From Bacteroidaceae bacterium (GTDB lineage Bacteria > Bacteroidota > Bacteroidia > Bacteroidales > Bacteroidaceae), in assembly GCA_017935785.1 (NCBI GenBank), contig JAGBGU010000042.1, positions 1-64,000 on the forward strand: 64,000 nt of DNA, in the 5' to 3' direction. How positions within the stretch are numbered: the first letter of the stretch is position 1; each line of letters starts with the position of its first letter. Of this stretch, positions 17,328 to 26,221 are shown piece after piece. The position numbers and the translations under genes are program-made. Under the pieces are notes generated by a model that saw only the letters and a list, made by a program, of their open reading frames with translations, had not been told where the DNA came from and did not search any database.

Positions 17328-18512
17328 CTATTGATGCCTTTGCGTATCCACAACCAGCCGGGCAGGGAAGCAATACATGGGGTCTCCCCGTCGCTCCATG
17401 GTTTCCGCCATAACCTGTGCCGAACGTAAAACCTTGCCATTGTATAGCACCTTCCCGTCCTTCTTTACCTTTACCTTCTTGTCCAGATTCACAATGTTGT
17501 CGTTCAGATTAAGCGTAAGGCGGCTGTAATCGCAACGCTCTATGTGTATGGTGTTCTTTTTTACAGAGATTCTTACTTCCTTGCCACGCGCAATTTCCTC
17601 CCTCGGGACGGAAATCCAATAGAAGCAGTCGCGGAGCACATCTTCCTGACGCCAGATGATGGTATCAGGATACGGATTCCTGACAAACTTCTCCATCCAA
17701 GGCAATGCGGCAGCATCCTCACGATCCATCCAGTGTCCCTTTTGGGGTAATATGTGAGTCTGGTGAATATAACCTTCAGGGCAGTTCAGTTGCAGAGAGT
17801 CCATCTCCTTACCCCTCTTTGCACATTCATCATTTCTGTTATATGCGGCATCTTCGGCTCCGCACCAAATCATGAAAGGCAGGTTGCGCAGATTCTGAAG
17901 TCCTACATCGCCCGGATGTCCGGCCATCATGGAAGCCGCCGCAAAATGGTCGGCCATTCGGGGTGCCAGCCGCCATACTCCGTCACCGCCGGCAGAATAT
18001 CCCATCAGATATACCTTGTTCGGATTAACGCCCTTGCAGACAATCATCATCTGGATCAGTTCTTCAAACATCTTGTCTATCGGCTCCTGGAACCACATAT
18101 TCCAGGCATTCCACGGTGCTCTCGGTGCAACGTATATGCCCTCCGCTGGTTTGTAAAGATGTTTCTGATTGTTCCATTGTCCGTCATTAACCTTATGTGT
18201 GGTACCACCGCCACCATGCATGGAAATCCACAGGCTTCGGTCGCCAAACGGCGCATTTCCATAGGCGGTATACCAGAACGGCAAGGAATCATTCCCATTG
18301 TAAATGGTTGGAGATGCACCATTCTGTACTTCCAGAATCTTACGGAACTGCGTCTCCTTGGCCTTTCCCCATGTTTCTATTATCTGAGTACGTTTCTCCT
18401 CTGCCTCACTCTTTGACAAATTTTCTTGTGCCGCAACGGGTAGCGTCATCACAAACAGCATGGCAAGTACCGACTGCATCTTGATTCGTATTGTGTGCAT
18501 ATATCTTAACAT
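17328..18512 (-). CDS. Exported alpha/beta hydrolase, esterase-like
   Basis: The 394-residue protein has a signal peptide ending near VAAQ (residue 29). An alpha/beta-hydrolase domain shows HGGGG at 99-103 (oxyanion loop) and GYSAGG at 171-176 with nucleophile Ser173. An Asp near 221 and His in QKGHW (about 266) complete a plausible triad. A small beta domain follows from about 300. It resembles PHB-depolymerase/CE1-type feruloyl or acetyl esterases, so removal of acyl groups from a glycan is the likely job. That is notable next to an O-acyltransferase operon. The start could also be Met5 (18500). It is divergent from the GH16 gene. Confidence 0.75.
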   Translation of the reverse strand: MLRYMHTIRIKMQSVLAMLFVMTLPVAAQENLSKSEAEEKRTQIIETWGKAKETQFRKILEVQNGASPTIYNGNDSLPFWYTAYGNAPFGDRSLWISMHGGGGTTHKVNDGQWNNQKHLYKPAEGIYVAPRAPWNAWNMWFQEPIDKMFEELIQMMIVCKGVNPNKVYLMGYSAGGDGVWRLAPRMADHFAAASMMAGHPGDVGLQNLRNLPFMIWCGAEDAAYNRNDECAKRGKEMDSLQLNCPEGYIHQTHILPQKGHWMDREDAAALPWMEKFVRNPYPDTIIWRQEDVLRDCFYWISVPREEIARGKEVRISVKKNTIHIERCDYSRLTLNLNDNIVNLDKKVKVKKDGKVLYNGKVLRSAQVMAETMERRGDPMYCFPARLVVDTQRHQ

Positions 18513-18532
18513 TGATTATTATAGAGTTCAAG

Positions 18533-18541
18533 GCAAAATTA
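18533..18541 (-). promoter_or_regulatory. -7 element for the esterase/DUF1080 pair
   Basis: Reads TAATTTTGC on the minus strand, about 20 bases before the start codon at 18512. There is no TTG at the usual distance. Confidence 0.5.
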
Positions 18542-18615
18542 CAAAAAACATTTGAGAAAAGTTGCCGTATCCGGATTTTATTATGAGAAAGAGGCGCAAT
18601 CTCATTTTAAATAGC

Positions 18616-18624
18616 TAACTTTGC
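18616..18624 (+). promoter_or_regulatory. -7 element of the GH16 gene
   Basis: TAACTTTGC matches the -7 consensus. It overlaps a TTG codon (18621) that opens the GH16 reading frame, so that codon cannot be the start; the GTG at 18645 is. Confidence 0.6.
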
Positions 18625-18644
18625 ATGAAATTGTAATATCGGCA

Positions 18645-19472
18645 GTGAAGAAACTTTTTGTCATTATCAGCACGTTTGTCATCGTCGCATTCGCTTTTTG
18701 CCTCTTCATCAAGGCAAATGCCGCATGGCCTGTCCCAAAGGGAGAGAAGACGGATGGCTATGAACTTGTTTTTGAAGACCATTTTAACGGCGACAAGTTG
18801 GATACTGCCCGTTGGAGCATCCCTCCGCGCGGAAACAGTACCTGGTCGCGCTGGATTTCAAAGGACAAGGAGGTAATACGGATAAAGAAAGGCAAACTGA
18901 TATGCCGAGCCATCCCCAACAAAGACAGTTCACAGGACAGCGCCGCCATGCTGACCGGCGCCATCTGGACAAAAGACAAGTTTGCCTTCAAATATGGCAG
19001 GGTGGAAGTGCGGATGCGGACCAACCTCCAGCCTGGCAACTTTCCGGCGGCATGGATGGGACGGCAATGGAAGAAAGGCCACGTTCCACCTTACGGAGAG
19101 ATAGATATAGTAGAGATGGTAGGCAATGACCGCAAAGCACGCCATGCCTTTCACACAGAATATACAACCAAAACGCCCAGACACGGCATAAAAAATTCGT
19201 TCATGGAACGGGTTGAGGTAAACAAATGGCACATCTATGCCATTAAATGGACGCCTGAGTATATCCATTGGTCTGTAGACGGAAAGATTACAGGCCGCCA
19301 CCATAAGCCCAAGACAGGCGATGTCCAAAACGAATGGACCTTTGACGTTCCCTTCTACCTGTTGCTCAACCAAAGTATTATGCATGGCGTGCATGGGATA
19401 AAGGCCGATTTGGATAAAACCTACGAAACCCAGTTCGACTGGATAAAAGTGTATCAAAAGAGTTATGAGTAA
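18645..19472 (+). CDS. GH16-family endo-beta-glycanase
   Basis: The product is about 275 residues from a GTG start, with an N-terminal hydrophobic signal or anchor (residues 3-26). The GH16 active-site motif is intact: GEIDIVEM at 151-158, with nucleophile Glu152 and acid/base Glu157. A typical jelly roll surrounds it (YELVFEDHFNGDKLDTARW near the start, FDWIKVYQ at the end). GH16 enzymes cut beta-1,3/1,4-glucans, galactans, agars and related polymers; which one is not visible. Its stop overlaps the start of the TupA-like gene by 8 bases, so both are probably made together. This implies a role in polysaccharide synthesis or processing rather than pure catabolism. Confidence 0.88.
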   Translation: MKKLFVIISTFVIVAFAFCLFIKANAAWPVPKGEKTDGYELVFEDHFNGDKLDTARWSIPPRGNSTWSRWISKDKEVIRIKKGKLICRAIPNKDSSQDSAAMLTGAIWTKDKFAFKYGRVEVRMRTNLQPGNFPAAWMGRQWKKGHVPPYGEIDIVEMVGNDRKARHAFHTEYTTKTPRHGIKNSFMERVEVNKWHIYAIKWTPEYIHWSVDGKITGRHHKPKTGDVQNEWTFDVPFYLLLNQSIMHGVHGIKADLDKTYETQFDWIKVYQKSYE

Positions 19473-20373
19473 ACTGAGAAACTTCGTATCTGCAATTGCG
19501 CAGCATTTTCCCGGCACAGTAGTGCGTACAAGATATTTTCTCCGATTCAGGAAATTCCCTAATCTGAAGACGCCCAAGAATCTGAACGAGAAGATTCTTT
19601 ACCAGAAACTTTATTCAGACACATCACGCTGGACTGTCCTCGCAGACAAAGTCCGTGTGCGCGAATATGTCAGGGAGTGTGGATTGGAAGAGGCATTGAT
19701 TCCTTTTTACGGGGCGTGGAGAAGCGCCGATGAAATCCCGTTTGACGAGTTGCCCGAAGAGTTCATGCTGAAATCCAATAATGGTGACGGCCGCGGCACC
19801 TTCCTCGCCGTCCGTAACAAGTCTAAGCTTACAGCAAGGGAAATAAGCGAGATACGTGCCGAGGTGGACAGATGGTTCTCTGCCCGGCACATTGGTGCGC
19901 TTTCCGCAGATCCACAATACAGAGACATCCCCCCTATGGTCATGGCAGAAAAATTGTTGCCTTTTGACAAAAAGAACGGTTCAATCATTGATTACAAATT
20001 ATGGTGTTTCTGTGGCCAACCCCATTCATTTTTTGTCTGTATTGACCGCAAGAGCGATGGAGGGCATGCCAGTGTAAACTGCTATGACCTGGACTGGAAC
20101 GCTCACCCCGAACGTATGAATTCGTCAGAGAAATATCCTCTCTATACCAAGCCTATTCCACGTCCTAAAGGATTGCAGGACATGATTCGTTACGCAAAGA
20201 TTCTTTCCAAGCCCTTCCCCCAAGTCCGTGTGGATTTCTATGAAGTGGACGGAAAAGTGTACTTCGGCGAACTGACCTTCAGCTCCTTAGGCGGATTGAT
20301 AACGTGGTATAAGCCATGGTATCTGTTGGAAAAAGGCAAATTGGTGGATTTGAAATACAACGGGGAGTCGTAA
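19465..20373 (+). CDS. TupA-like ATP-grasp protein
   Basis: The 302-residue cytoplasmic protein fits the TupA-like ATP-grasp family: NLKTPKNLNEKILYQKLYSD and LADKVRVREYV at the N-terminus, LKSNNGDGRG as the nucleotide loop, IIDYKLWCFCG in the middle, and RVDFYEV-KVYFGELTFSSLGG as the metal-binding end. Family members occur in cell-wall and capsule clusters, where they ligate amino acids or related groups (teichuronopeptide in Bacillus) or are annotated as glycosyltransferases. Its start codon lies inside the last codons of the GH16 gene. It is adjacent to, but oriented against, the capsule operon. Confidence 0.8.
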   Translation: MSKLRNFVSAIAQHFPGTVVRTRYFLRFRKFPNLKTPKNLNEKILYQKLYSDTSRWTVLADKVRVREYVRECGLEEALIPFYGAWRSADEIPFDELPEEFMLKSNNGDGRGTFLAVRNKSKLTAREISEIRAEVDRWFSARHIGALSADPQYRDIPPMVMAEKLLPFDKKNGSIIDYKLWCFCGQPHSFFVCIDRKSDGGHASVNCYDLDWNAHPERMNSSEKYPLYTKPIPRPKGLQDMIRYAKILSKPFPQVRVDFYEVDGKVYFGELTFSSLGGLITWYKPWYLLEKGKLVDLKYNGES

Positions 20374-20384
20374 CGTTACTCCCC
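20362..20384 (+). terminator. Hairpin at the end of the TupA-like gene
   Basis: GGGGAGT (20362-20368) and ACTCCCC (20378-20384) flank a 9-base loop containing the stop codon. No T-run follows, so termination activity is uncertain. The 20385-20720 stretch holds no gene I can support; it has only a TGTTCCA...TGGAACA inverted repeat (20515-20521, 20551-20557) enclosing an ACTAA/TTAGT stem. Confidence 0.35.
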
Positions 20385-20722
20385 CCATCTATCCCAACAC
20401 CTATGAGTTCCGTGCCTTAACAACGGCAGTATCGATTGAGTTCTCCAATTTACGGCATTCTACCCACGGCCCCATCGCGGAACTCTCAGCATTTCATCTC
20501 GATGTGTTCCATCTGTTGCATGGCACTAATCTTTCTGTTAGTCAAGATTTTGGAACATATCTTTTTCATTTCTGCACCGATTGCCACCGGTAGTTCCCGC
20601 GAATAACATTTTCCACATCATCCTCCTCTTGTTTTTAGTCTGTATAGAACTTTTGTTCTGACTGTAGTAAAACTGTTTTTTTATTTAACTGAATAAGTTT
20701 TTTCTTAACACTCCAACTGTTG

Positions 20723-20806
20723 TTCCAGCAGTTGGAATACATATTTCAGCCGCTGAAATACATGTTTCATGAGCTGAAATACATGTTTCAGCAGCTGAAA
20801 CAATAC
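20723..20806. repeat. Four phased 21-bp palindromic repeats (copy 1)
   Basis: Units begin at 20723, 20744, 20765 and 20786. Each is a 15-bp near-palindrome TTTCAGCNGCTGAAA plus a 6-base spacer, usually TACATG. The same four-unit array occurs at 52144-52227. Similarity continues about 60 bases upstream (runs of T with TTTAACTGAA) and about 80 bases downstream (ACAACAATTT). One plus-strand frame stays open through it, but I do not call a gene. Confidence 0.85.
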
Positions 20807-20943
20807 TTTCACAGTACAAAAACAACAATTATATTGCTGTCTTACAACAATTTCTGTGCAGCCTTTCCAAAATGTTACAGCATTGTTATTTCATGGGATA
20901 ATAAAAGGGGCTCTTGCAACACAGAATAATAAGTCTATAAACA

Positions 20944-20985
20944 GAAATTGTGGAAAACCGAGCCATATCAGTTTTCCACAATTTC
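20944..20985 (-). terminator. 15-bp perfect hairpin at the end of the capsule operon
   Basis: GAAATTGTGGAAAAC (20944-20958) and GTTTTCCACAATTTC (20971-20985) pair perfectly around 12 bases, 30 bases beyond the last capsule gene. There is no clear T-run, so it may be a terminator or an mRNA-end stabiliser. Confidence 0.5.
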
Positions 20986-21015
20986 GGGTATGTATTCAAC
21001 CGCGTTGGAGCAAAC

Positions 21016-22059
21016 TCAATTCAGACGTTCCAACAATATCGGCAGTAGGTTTTGCGGCAGAAAATCTTTAGCCTTATCAATACAGTTTGCACGTAATGAA
21101 AGGACTTTGTCAGGATGCTGTGCAAAATCAATAAGCATTTTGCATAAGGCATCTGCTTCGCCCATGGCGTATCCATAACCTGTTTCACCTTCTGCAACCA
21201 CATCGGCAAAGCTTTCCCATCTGGACGCTATTACCGGCACTCCCGAAGCGTATGCATCTATAAGGGTGCCGGGCACTCCTTCAGTGTAGAAATGAGTAGG
21301 GAATAGCAAGGCAAAGCTCCCTTGCAGCACTTCAGTACTTTTATCGTATGGTATTACTCCGCCATATTTAGCGCAGTCCGGCATGTTGGATTGTAGCTTT
21401 TCAAACCATTCCTCTTCTCCGCGTTCTACAGGGCCATAAACGGTAAGGCTGTAGGCAACTCTTCCTAATTTCTCATTTGCACGTGTAACCGCCCATATTG
21501 CCTCGTCTATGCCTTTTTGTTCCATCACCCTTGAAAATGTGCATACCCGTAGCGGGGCATTAGGAATGAAATCTGGCAATTCTTGTGGCTCCAGTATCTT
21601 TAAGTTCTTGAAATTTGGCATTAGAACCGTTTGTGAGTATCCTCGTTCTTTCAATGCCTGGCCTAAAACGGATGTTTCCACATAGATATATGTAACAACC
21701 TTGGCATACATCTTTTCCAATGAGGGTCTCTCAGCCAACACACCTGCTAGCCATCCGCCTATTACTAAATGATGTGTTTTGAATGAAAGAAATAAACGTA
21801 AAAAAGCCAATATTGGGATTATAACGCGCAAACCTTTCCGGGCTGGGAAGATGAGAATATGATTGCACTTTATAGCTGCCCAAAAAAGCCTGGGGATGAG
21901 CATAAGCATACAATGAATTCCTGCCGTATCCACATACATCATGTTCTCCTCGCCAATTGCTTTTGCAAGTTCCTGCGAAGTTATTATTGTCTTTATGGTC
22001 TGACCGTTAAGCTTGTTCTTACCAAAAGCAAAATGGCCACAAACACAAATTGGCTTCAT
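21016..22059 (-). CDS. Family 4 glycosyltransferase (capsule)
   Basis: The 347-residue GT-B enzyme starts MKPICVCGHFAFGKNKLNGQT, with a donor-binding half around VCTFSRVMEQKGIDEAI and the GT4 C-terminal signature FPTHFYTEGVPGTLIDAYASGVPVIAS, including the E-x7-E type motif. It adds a sugar to the lipid-linked repeat unit in the cytoplasm. Donor and linkage are unknown. It is the last gene of the capsule operon, 9 bases after the WbsX-like gene. Confidence 0.85.
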   Translation of the reverse strand: MKPICVCGHFAFGKNKLNGQTIKTIITSQELAKAIGEENMMYVDTAGIHCMLMLIPRLFWAAIKCNHILIFPARKGLRVIIPILAFLRLFLSFKTHHLVIGGWLAGVLAERPSLEKMYAKVVTYIYVETSVLGQALKERGYSQTVLMPNFKNLKILEPQELPDFIPNAPLRVCTFSRVMEQKGIDEAIWAVTRANEKLGRVAYSLTVYGPVERGEEEWFEKLQSNMPDCAKYGGVIPYDKSTEVLQGSFALLFPTHFYTEGVPGTLIDAYASGVPVIASRWESFADVVAEGETGYGYAMGEADALCKMLIDFAQHPDKVLSLRANCIDKAKDFLPQNLLPILLERLN

Positions 22060-22068
22060 ACATTATAA

Positions 22069-23217
22069 TTATTGAAACTTCTCAATAGCATTCTTTATCG
22101 CATCGAGCCATCCATGCCCATATCGAAGGTCTGGTTCCACATAGTTTCCTTCACCCCACTCGTTCCATGCCTTAAGGAAGAGAATCTGATGCTCGGGCTG
22201 CTTGTGCTGTATCAAGCGGATGGCTTCTTCTACAGATTTCTGGAACTTCTCTGGTGTACTGTTAATCAGTGGATTGGTTGCTATACCAGCTCTGGGCGTA
22301 CGGTCCCACTGAGGAAGCAAAGTAGGATAAACGTTTTCCCAAGCATCTTCCTCCACATAATAGTTCTTCATCACATCTTCGTAATCGCAGCGGTTGGAAG
22401 TGGGCAGGAAACTATTTTTTGTGACGTAGTAGAACAACATTCTCAGCTTGCCCTTACATAACGACTGAGCTCTTGACAGCCCCGATGATATGACCGCATC
22501 AAAACCCAGGTCAAGAATACGGTTATAGTGCAAGGCCGCTTCATCTGTAGCCCACAGCGATACGCCTTTCCCCTGTACGGAACGGCCGGAAGAATTGACA
22601 GTATATCCCACAAAATGTATTCCGGGAAGTCCGTTCTCACGGGCAAGCCTTTGCCAGGTATCTATAAAGGCCTTTACCTCTGGGATGTCGCGCGGTGCCC
22701 ACACTCCGAATATGGGCTTGCCGTCTACGGTCATATATCGCGCATCACGGAACGCCGGCAGCAGATGATGGAAATGACGGACATGGTCATCCATAGAATA
22801 ATGCATCTGCATAATCATAGAGTCGCGACGGTGGCTTTTCCCCTTTATCCATGTTTTGTTTGTCCAGTCGTGGTTGGCCCAGCAAAGGCAGAAGGGTAAA
22901 TCCGGTTTGCCCGATGCCAGCACCTCATTAAAGGGGCGTTCCAATAATTGTTTGCCGTTCCCGAACCAGTAATGGTAATAGCAGAACCCCTCAATACCGG
23001 CTTCACGTGCCAGTTGGGCTTGCTGCTCTCTGACCTCGGGCAAACGCAAGTCATAAAATCCTAAGTCGGCAGGGATGCGAGGCTGGTAATGTCCTTTAAA
23101 CAAAGGCCTCGCCTGAGCCACGTTTGTCCATTCGGTAAATCCCTTTCCCCACCACTGGTCATTCTCGGGTATCGGATGATATTGAGGCAAATATAGTGCA
23201 ATGATTCTTGGCTTCAT
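22069..23217 (-). CDS. WbsX-like glycosyltransferase (GH99-like domain)
   Basis: The 382-residue protein has the typical opening MKPRIIALYLPQYHPIPEND, then WWGKGFTEWTNVAQARPLF and FCYYHYWF, and ends with ILFLKAWNEWGEGNYVEPD. These are hallmarks of the WbsX / glycosyltransferase WbsX-like family found in O-antigen and capsule loci. The fold is a GH99-like TIM barrel. Whether it makes or trims a glycosidic bond has not been settled for most members. Its place in the operon, between an acyltransferase and a GT4 gene, supports a role in repeat-unit assembly. Confidence 0.85.
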   Translation of the reverse strand: MKPRIIALYLPQYHPIPENDQWWGKGFTEWTNVAQARPLFKGHYQPRIPADLGFYDLRLPEVREQQAQLAREAGIEGFCYYHYWFGNGKQLLERPFNEVLASGKPDLPFCLCWANHDWTNKTWIKGKSHRRDSMIMQMHYSMDDHVRHFHHLLPAFRDARYMTVDGKPIFGVWAPRDIPEVKAFIDTWQRLARENGLPGIHFVGYTVNSSGRSVQGKGVSLWATDEAALHYNRILDLGFDAVISSGLSRAQSLCKGKLRMLFYYVTKNSFLPTSNRCDYEDVMKNYYVEEDAWENVYPTLLPQWDRTPRAGIATNPLINSTPEKFQKSVEEAIRLIQHKQPEHQILFLKAWNEWGEGNYVEPDLRYGHGWLDAIKNAIEKFQ

Positions 23218-23243
23218 TATGTAAAATTATTATAGTCTATAGG

Positions 23244-23852
23244 TTAAGAAATAGAAGAATATGTCTGTCTGGTTTCGTGAATGACGCGTGCTTTTTCACA
23301 GATTACCGTACAATTATCTGGTACATCTTCAACAACAATTGCACCGGCTCCAATACGGACGTTATTCCCTATGGTTATACCACCCAATATTATTGCTCCG
23401 GCACCGATATGGACATTATCGCCAATTGTAGGGACTCCACCCTTCCCTATTCCGATGGTAACATTATGCATCACTGAACAATTCTTGCCAATCTTGGCCC
23501 GTCCGTTAATAATTGTTGAGTAGCTATGGACTGGATAAAAGCCAGGGCCGATATGGCTACATAAACGCATAGAGGATACCCGTGGCAAGAGGACATTTAG
23601 AAAATGTCTTGTAAAACCAATTCTCTGATAGAAGATATTTCGAAATTCAGGTTCTTGAATAAGTGAAAAACACAAAGGTCTGAATAGCATTCCTCCTTTT
23701 TCTTTTGGGGAAAAGTGCCAATTTGTTGGGCGAGCCAATAAGTCTTCTTTTATTATTGTCCGATTGTTACTGCACATATAGCATATAATATGTGGCAGAA
23801 TACGCGGAAAATTAAGCAGTATTAACAGGATATGTCCTATACTATTGTTCAT
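23244..23852 (-). CDS. Serine-acetyltransferase-like hexapeptide acyltransferase
   Basis: The 202-residue protein has a left-handed beta-helix of hexapeptide repeats in its C-terminal half (IINGRAKIGKNCSVMHNVTIGIG, VPTIGDNVHIGAGAIILGGITIG). The two histidines in PVHSYS and VMHNVTIG resemble the CysE active site. In a capsule operon the likely role is O- or N-acetylation of a sugar rather than cysteine synthesis. The N-terminal ~90 residues differ from CysE. It is preceded by a 79-base gap, the longest inside the operon. Confidence 0.8.
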   Translation of the reverse strand: MNNSIGHILLILLNFPRILPHIICYMCSNNRTIIKEDLLARPTNWHFSPKEKGGMLFRPLCFSLIQEPEFRNIFYQRIGFTRHFLNVLLPRVSSMRLCSHIGPGFYPVHSYSTIINGRAKIGKNCSVMHNVTIGIGKGGVPTIGDNVHIGAGAIILGGITIGNNVRIGAGAIVVEDVPDNCTVICEKARVIHETRQTYSSIS

Positions 23853-23931
23853 TTTTGCTTCCCTATTAAAAATGTCTTCCTACAATAATAACGGATAGTG
23901 CAGGTAAATATTTTGTTATTTGTGTCTGTTA

Positions 23932-25107
23932 TTAAAAAACTTTTTTATTGTGTTTAAAATCTTTCAGCACAAAGTTGTAATAATCTTCTATTTGATCAAC
24001 ATTATGCTCAATAGTGTAGGAAGAAACGACTACATCGTGCGCCCTGATGCACATATCTGTACAATCTGTTTCAACAACGTTGTACATTGCATCCAGCATT
24101 TCTTTGTCATTCAAGAAACGGTAACCGATTTCTTTTCCTGTTAGTTTAAGTCCATGGTCGAACTGCTCTTTTGTACCGCCTGTGTTCCGGCCCACTACAG
24201 GGCAATAATTAAGCATGGCTTCAGCTGTTATAAAACCAAAACCTTCAAAAGGACTGGAGACAACCAACATTGCGGCTTTTGCCATTAACTCATATACATC
24301 TGTACGTTCTCCTAAAAAGGATATTTTTTGTTGCATATTTTGGTCCTCTGCCATTTTAAAGCATTCTGCGACATACCTATTCTGTCTGTTGAAGGATCCT
24401 GCAATGAGCAGTTTATACTGAGGGAATTTTCTGCTAAAACGGCAAAACACTCTGATTACATCCAACGTCCCTTTTGAAGGATGTATGCGACCTACAAAAA
24501 GTATATATTTCTGTTTTTCCTTAACATAAGGAGGGAAGGGATTTGCATTTGTGAAGACTCCGTCATATATAACCTTATCAACACCTTTACGAAAGTCAGA
24601 ATGTTCAAACACTCCTTGTGTAATGCAAATATTATAATTTCCTTCTTGATGGCTTTGCCGCAAAAAACTTTGATGAGTGGGGAATACATGATAGCCCAAG
24701 CCAATATCTATATATTCACGCTGATGCCATACATGCGGGATATTCAAACTGGAACACACGTTGACCGCAACATTTACAGGCCCAACATTTGTGTGTACAA
24801 TATCAGGTTTATACTTATGGATTATTCTTTTTAGTTTGATTGATGCCCGATAGTTCAGGAACAGCATCAGGAACAACCGTGGCAGATAAAACAAAGGATT
24901 GGGATTTGTGGGGTAGAAATTTCCACGCATGTTAATTTGGATGCATAGGCAACCCGCCTTAGCCAGTTTTTCTGGTAAAGGCCCCTTATCGGTAGGAGTA
25001 ACCACAAGCGTTTCGTGACCGCGTTTTTGCATCTCCCGCACGATGTTAAGAAGTGCCAGACTGGCACCAGCCATAGCATTAGCGTTGGATATATACAGCA
25101 CTCGCAT
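23932..25107 (-). CDS. Family 4 glycosyltransferase (capsule)
   Basis: The 391-residue GT-B enzyme starts MRVLYISNANAMAGASLALLNIVREM, a UDP-sugar-type N-terminal domain with a glycine loop. It carries the donor-site segment YILFVGRIHPSKGTLDVIR and the GT4 motif SSPFEGFGFITAEAMLNYCPVVGRNTGGTKE. It transfers a sugar during repeat-unit synthesis; donor unknown. It lies 4 bases after the pyruvyltransferase gene. Confidence 0.87.
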   Translation of the reverse strand: MRVLYISNANAMAGASLALLNIVREMQKRGHETLVVTPTDKGPLPEKLAKAGCLCIQINMRGNFYPTNPNPLFYLPRLFLMLFLNYRASIKLKRIIHKYKPDIVHTNVGPVNVAVNVCSSLNIPHVWHQREYIDIGLGYHVFPTHQSFLRQSHQEGNYNICITQGVFEHSDFRKGVDKVIYDGVFTNANPFPPYVKEKQKYILFVGRIHPSKGTLDVIRVFCRFSRKFPQYKLLIAGSFNRQNRYVAECFKMAEDQNMQQKISFLGERTDVYELMAKAAMLVVSSPFEGFGFITAEAMLNYCPVVGRNTGGTKEQFDHGLKLTGKEIGYRFLNDKEMLDAMYNVVETDCTDMCIRAHDVVVSSYTIEHNVDQIEDYYNFVLKDFKHNKKVF

Positions 25108-25111
25108 AATC

Positions 25112-26221
25112 TTACTTTATGATTTTCTGCAAATACAAACGTGAGAAAGTTCGCATAGTGCCCAAATGCTCATGGATGTTTTTATAGTCAATGGGCAACT
25201 CTAAAGAAATGTCGTCATCTTCCTTAAAACGATTTTCCAGACCCAATTCTTGGAGAAAGGCTAATATCCGGTCGTTATCGTTCATGACTTCTCCCATTTT
25301 CACTTCGCGTTTTGCAAAGCTATAGAACTCTTTCTGATAATTTATGCTGAACAAAGTGCCGTGGAATGAGTCTGTCACAATATATGCCGCATTGCGTATA
25401 AGACCTATGAATTCTTGTGGGCCAACCTTGTCCAGAACATGAGGTCTGTGTAGATAACATGGCCTTGTAGCGATGTAATATACTGGAAGATGATATTTTT
25501 CGCCTAACATTTCGGCATATTGGGTAATGCAGTCTTTCTCTCCCAAAATATAGGCAAGGATATATTCTCCGTTTCTCATACTGGGCTGTATGGCTATTTT
25601 GTCCCATTCCTTACTGTCCAACAACAATGTAGGATCAACCACATAGGTTATTTCTCTGTCTAGAAGCGAGGATAAATACGCACAATTCTGACGCTCGCGG
25701 CATGAGATGTATTTGAATGACTCTAAAAGTGCAGACAAGCGTTCCCCAAAATCCTTGGTAATCCGTAACGTGCCGAAACTTGGTGCATAGGCACTCTTCC
25801 TTGCACCATCTTCGACAAACTGAAGAAAATTTATGCTGTGTGGATTACGGTTCATATACGGGCTCCATGTCTGATCGCTGCCTACTATGAACTTGTCATA
25901 ATCATTCAAGGCGCATTCAATATTGTCAGCATAATATCTGCGTCTTGAAACTGGGATGAAATCCTTATGGAACGCTGCAAACTTGTCCCGGATACACCGG
26001 AATTCCTTTGTGCCAAAGAATGCAAATTCTCCTTTATTCGTAAGTCCAAGGGCACAAGCAAGTTTTAACGCAAGTCTGCGCCATATTGGTTTTCTGGCAA
26101 ACCAATAGTCCAGATATGCACACGATACCCCTTCGCGCTGAACGGCATTAGCTAATGCGTATGCCTGAAGCATTGTGCCGTAATTAGGTTCACGATGATA
26201 TGATACGAGTCCTATATTCAT
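25112..26221 (-). CDS. Polysaccharide pyruvyltransferase-family protein
   Basis: The 369-residue protein begins MNIGLVSYHREPNYGTMLQAYAL and contains FIVGSDQTWSP and the C-terminal AAYIVTDSFHGTLFSINY, the signatures of the PF04230 (CsaB/WcaK-type) family. Members form pyruvate ketals on sugars from phosphoenolpyruvate. The start codon overlaps the stop of the iron-sulfur protein gene by 4 bases (ATGA), so the two are translationally coupled. This pairing recurs in Bacteroidales capsule loci and suggests a shared reaction. Confidence 0.88.
   Translation of the reverse strand: MNIGLVSYHREPNYGTMLQAYALANAVQREGVSCAYLDYWFARKPIWRRLALKLACALGLTNKGEFAFFGTKEFRCIRDKFAAFHKDFIPVSRRRYYADNIECALNDYDKFIVGSDQTWSPYMNRNPHSINFLQFVEDGARKSAYAPSFGTLRITKDFGERLSALLESFKYISCRERQNCAYLSSLLDREITYVVDPTLLLDSKEWDKIAIQPSMRNGEYILAYILGEKDCITQYAEMLGEKYHLPVYYIATRPCYLHRPHVLDKVGPQEFIGLIRNAAYIVTDSFHGTLFSINYQKEFYSFAKREVKMGEVMNDNDRILAFLQELGLENRFKEDDDISLELPIDYKNIHEHLGTMRTFSRLYLQKIIK

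Noticed and set aside
18621..18644. TTG start for the GH16 gene
   Set aside because: The codon is part of the TAACTTTGC promoter element; GTG at 18645 gives a normal signal peptide.
20385..20640. Possible small protein or pseudogene on the minus strand (27 residues starting MKKICSK)
   Set aside because: Too short, with no similarity or promoter that I can point to.
20723..20806. CRISPR-like interpretation of the 21-bp repeats
   Set aside because: The units are directly adjacent with no variable spacers.
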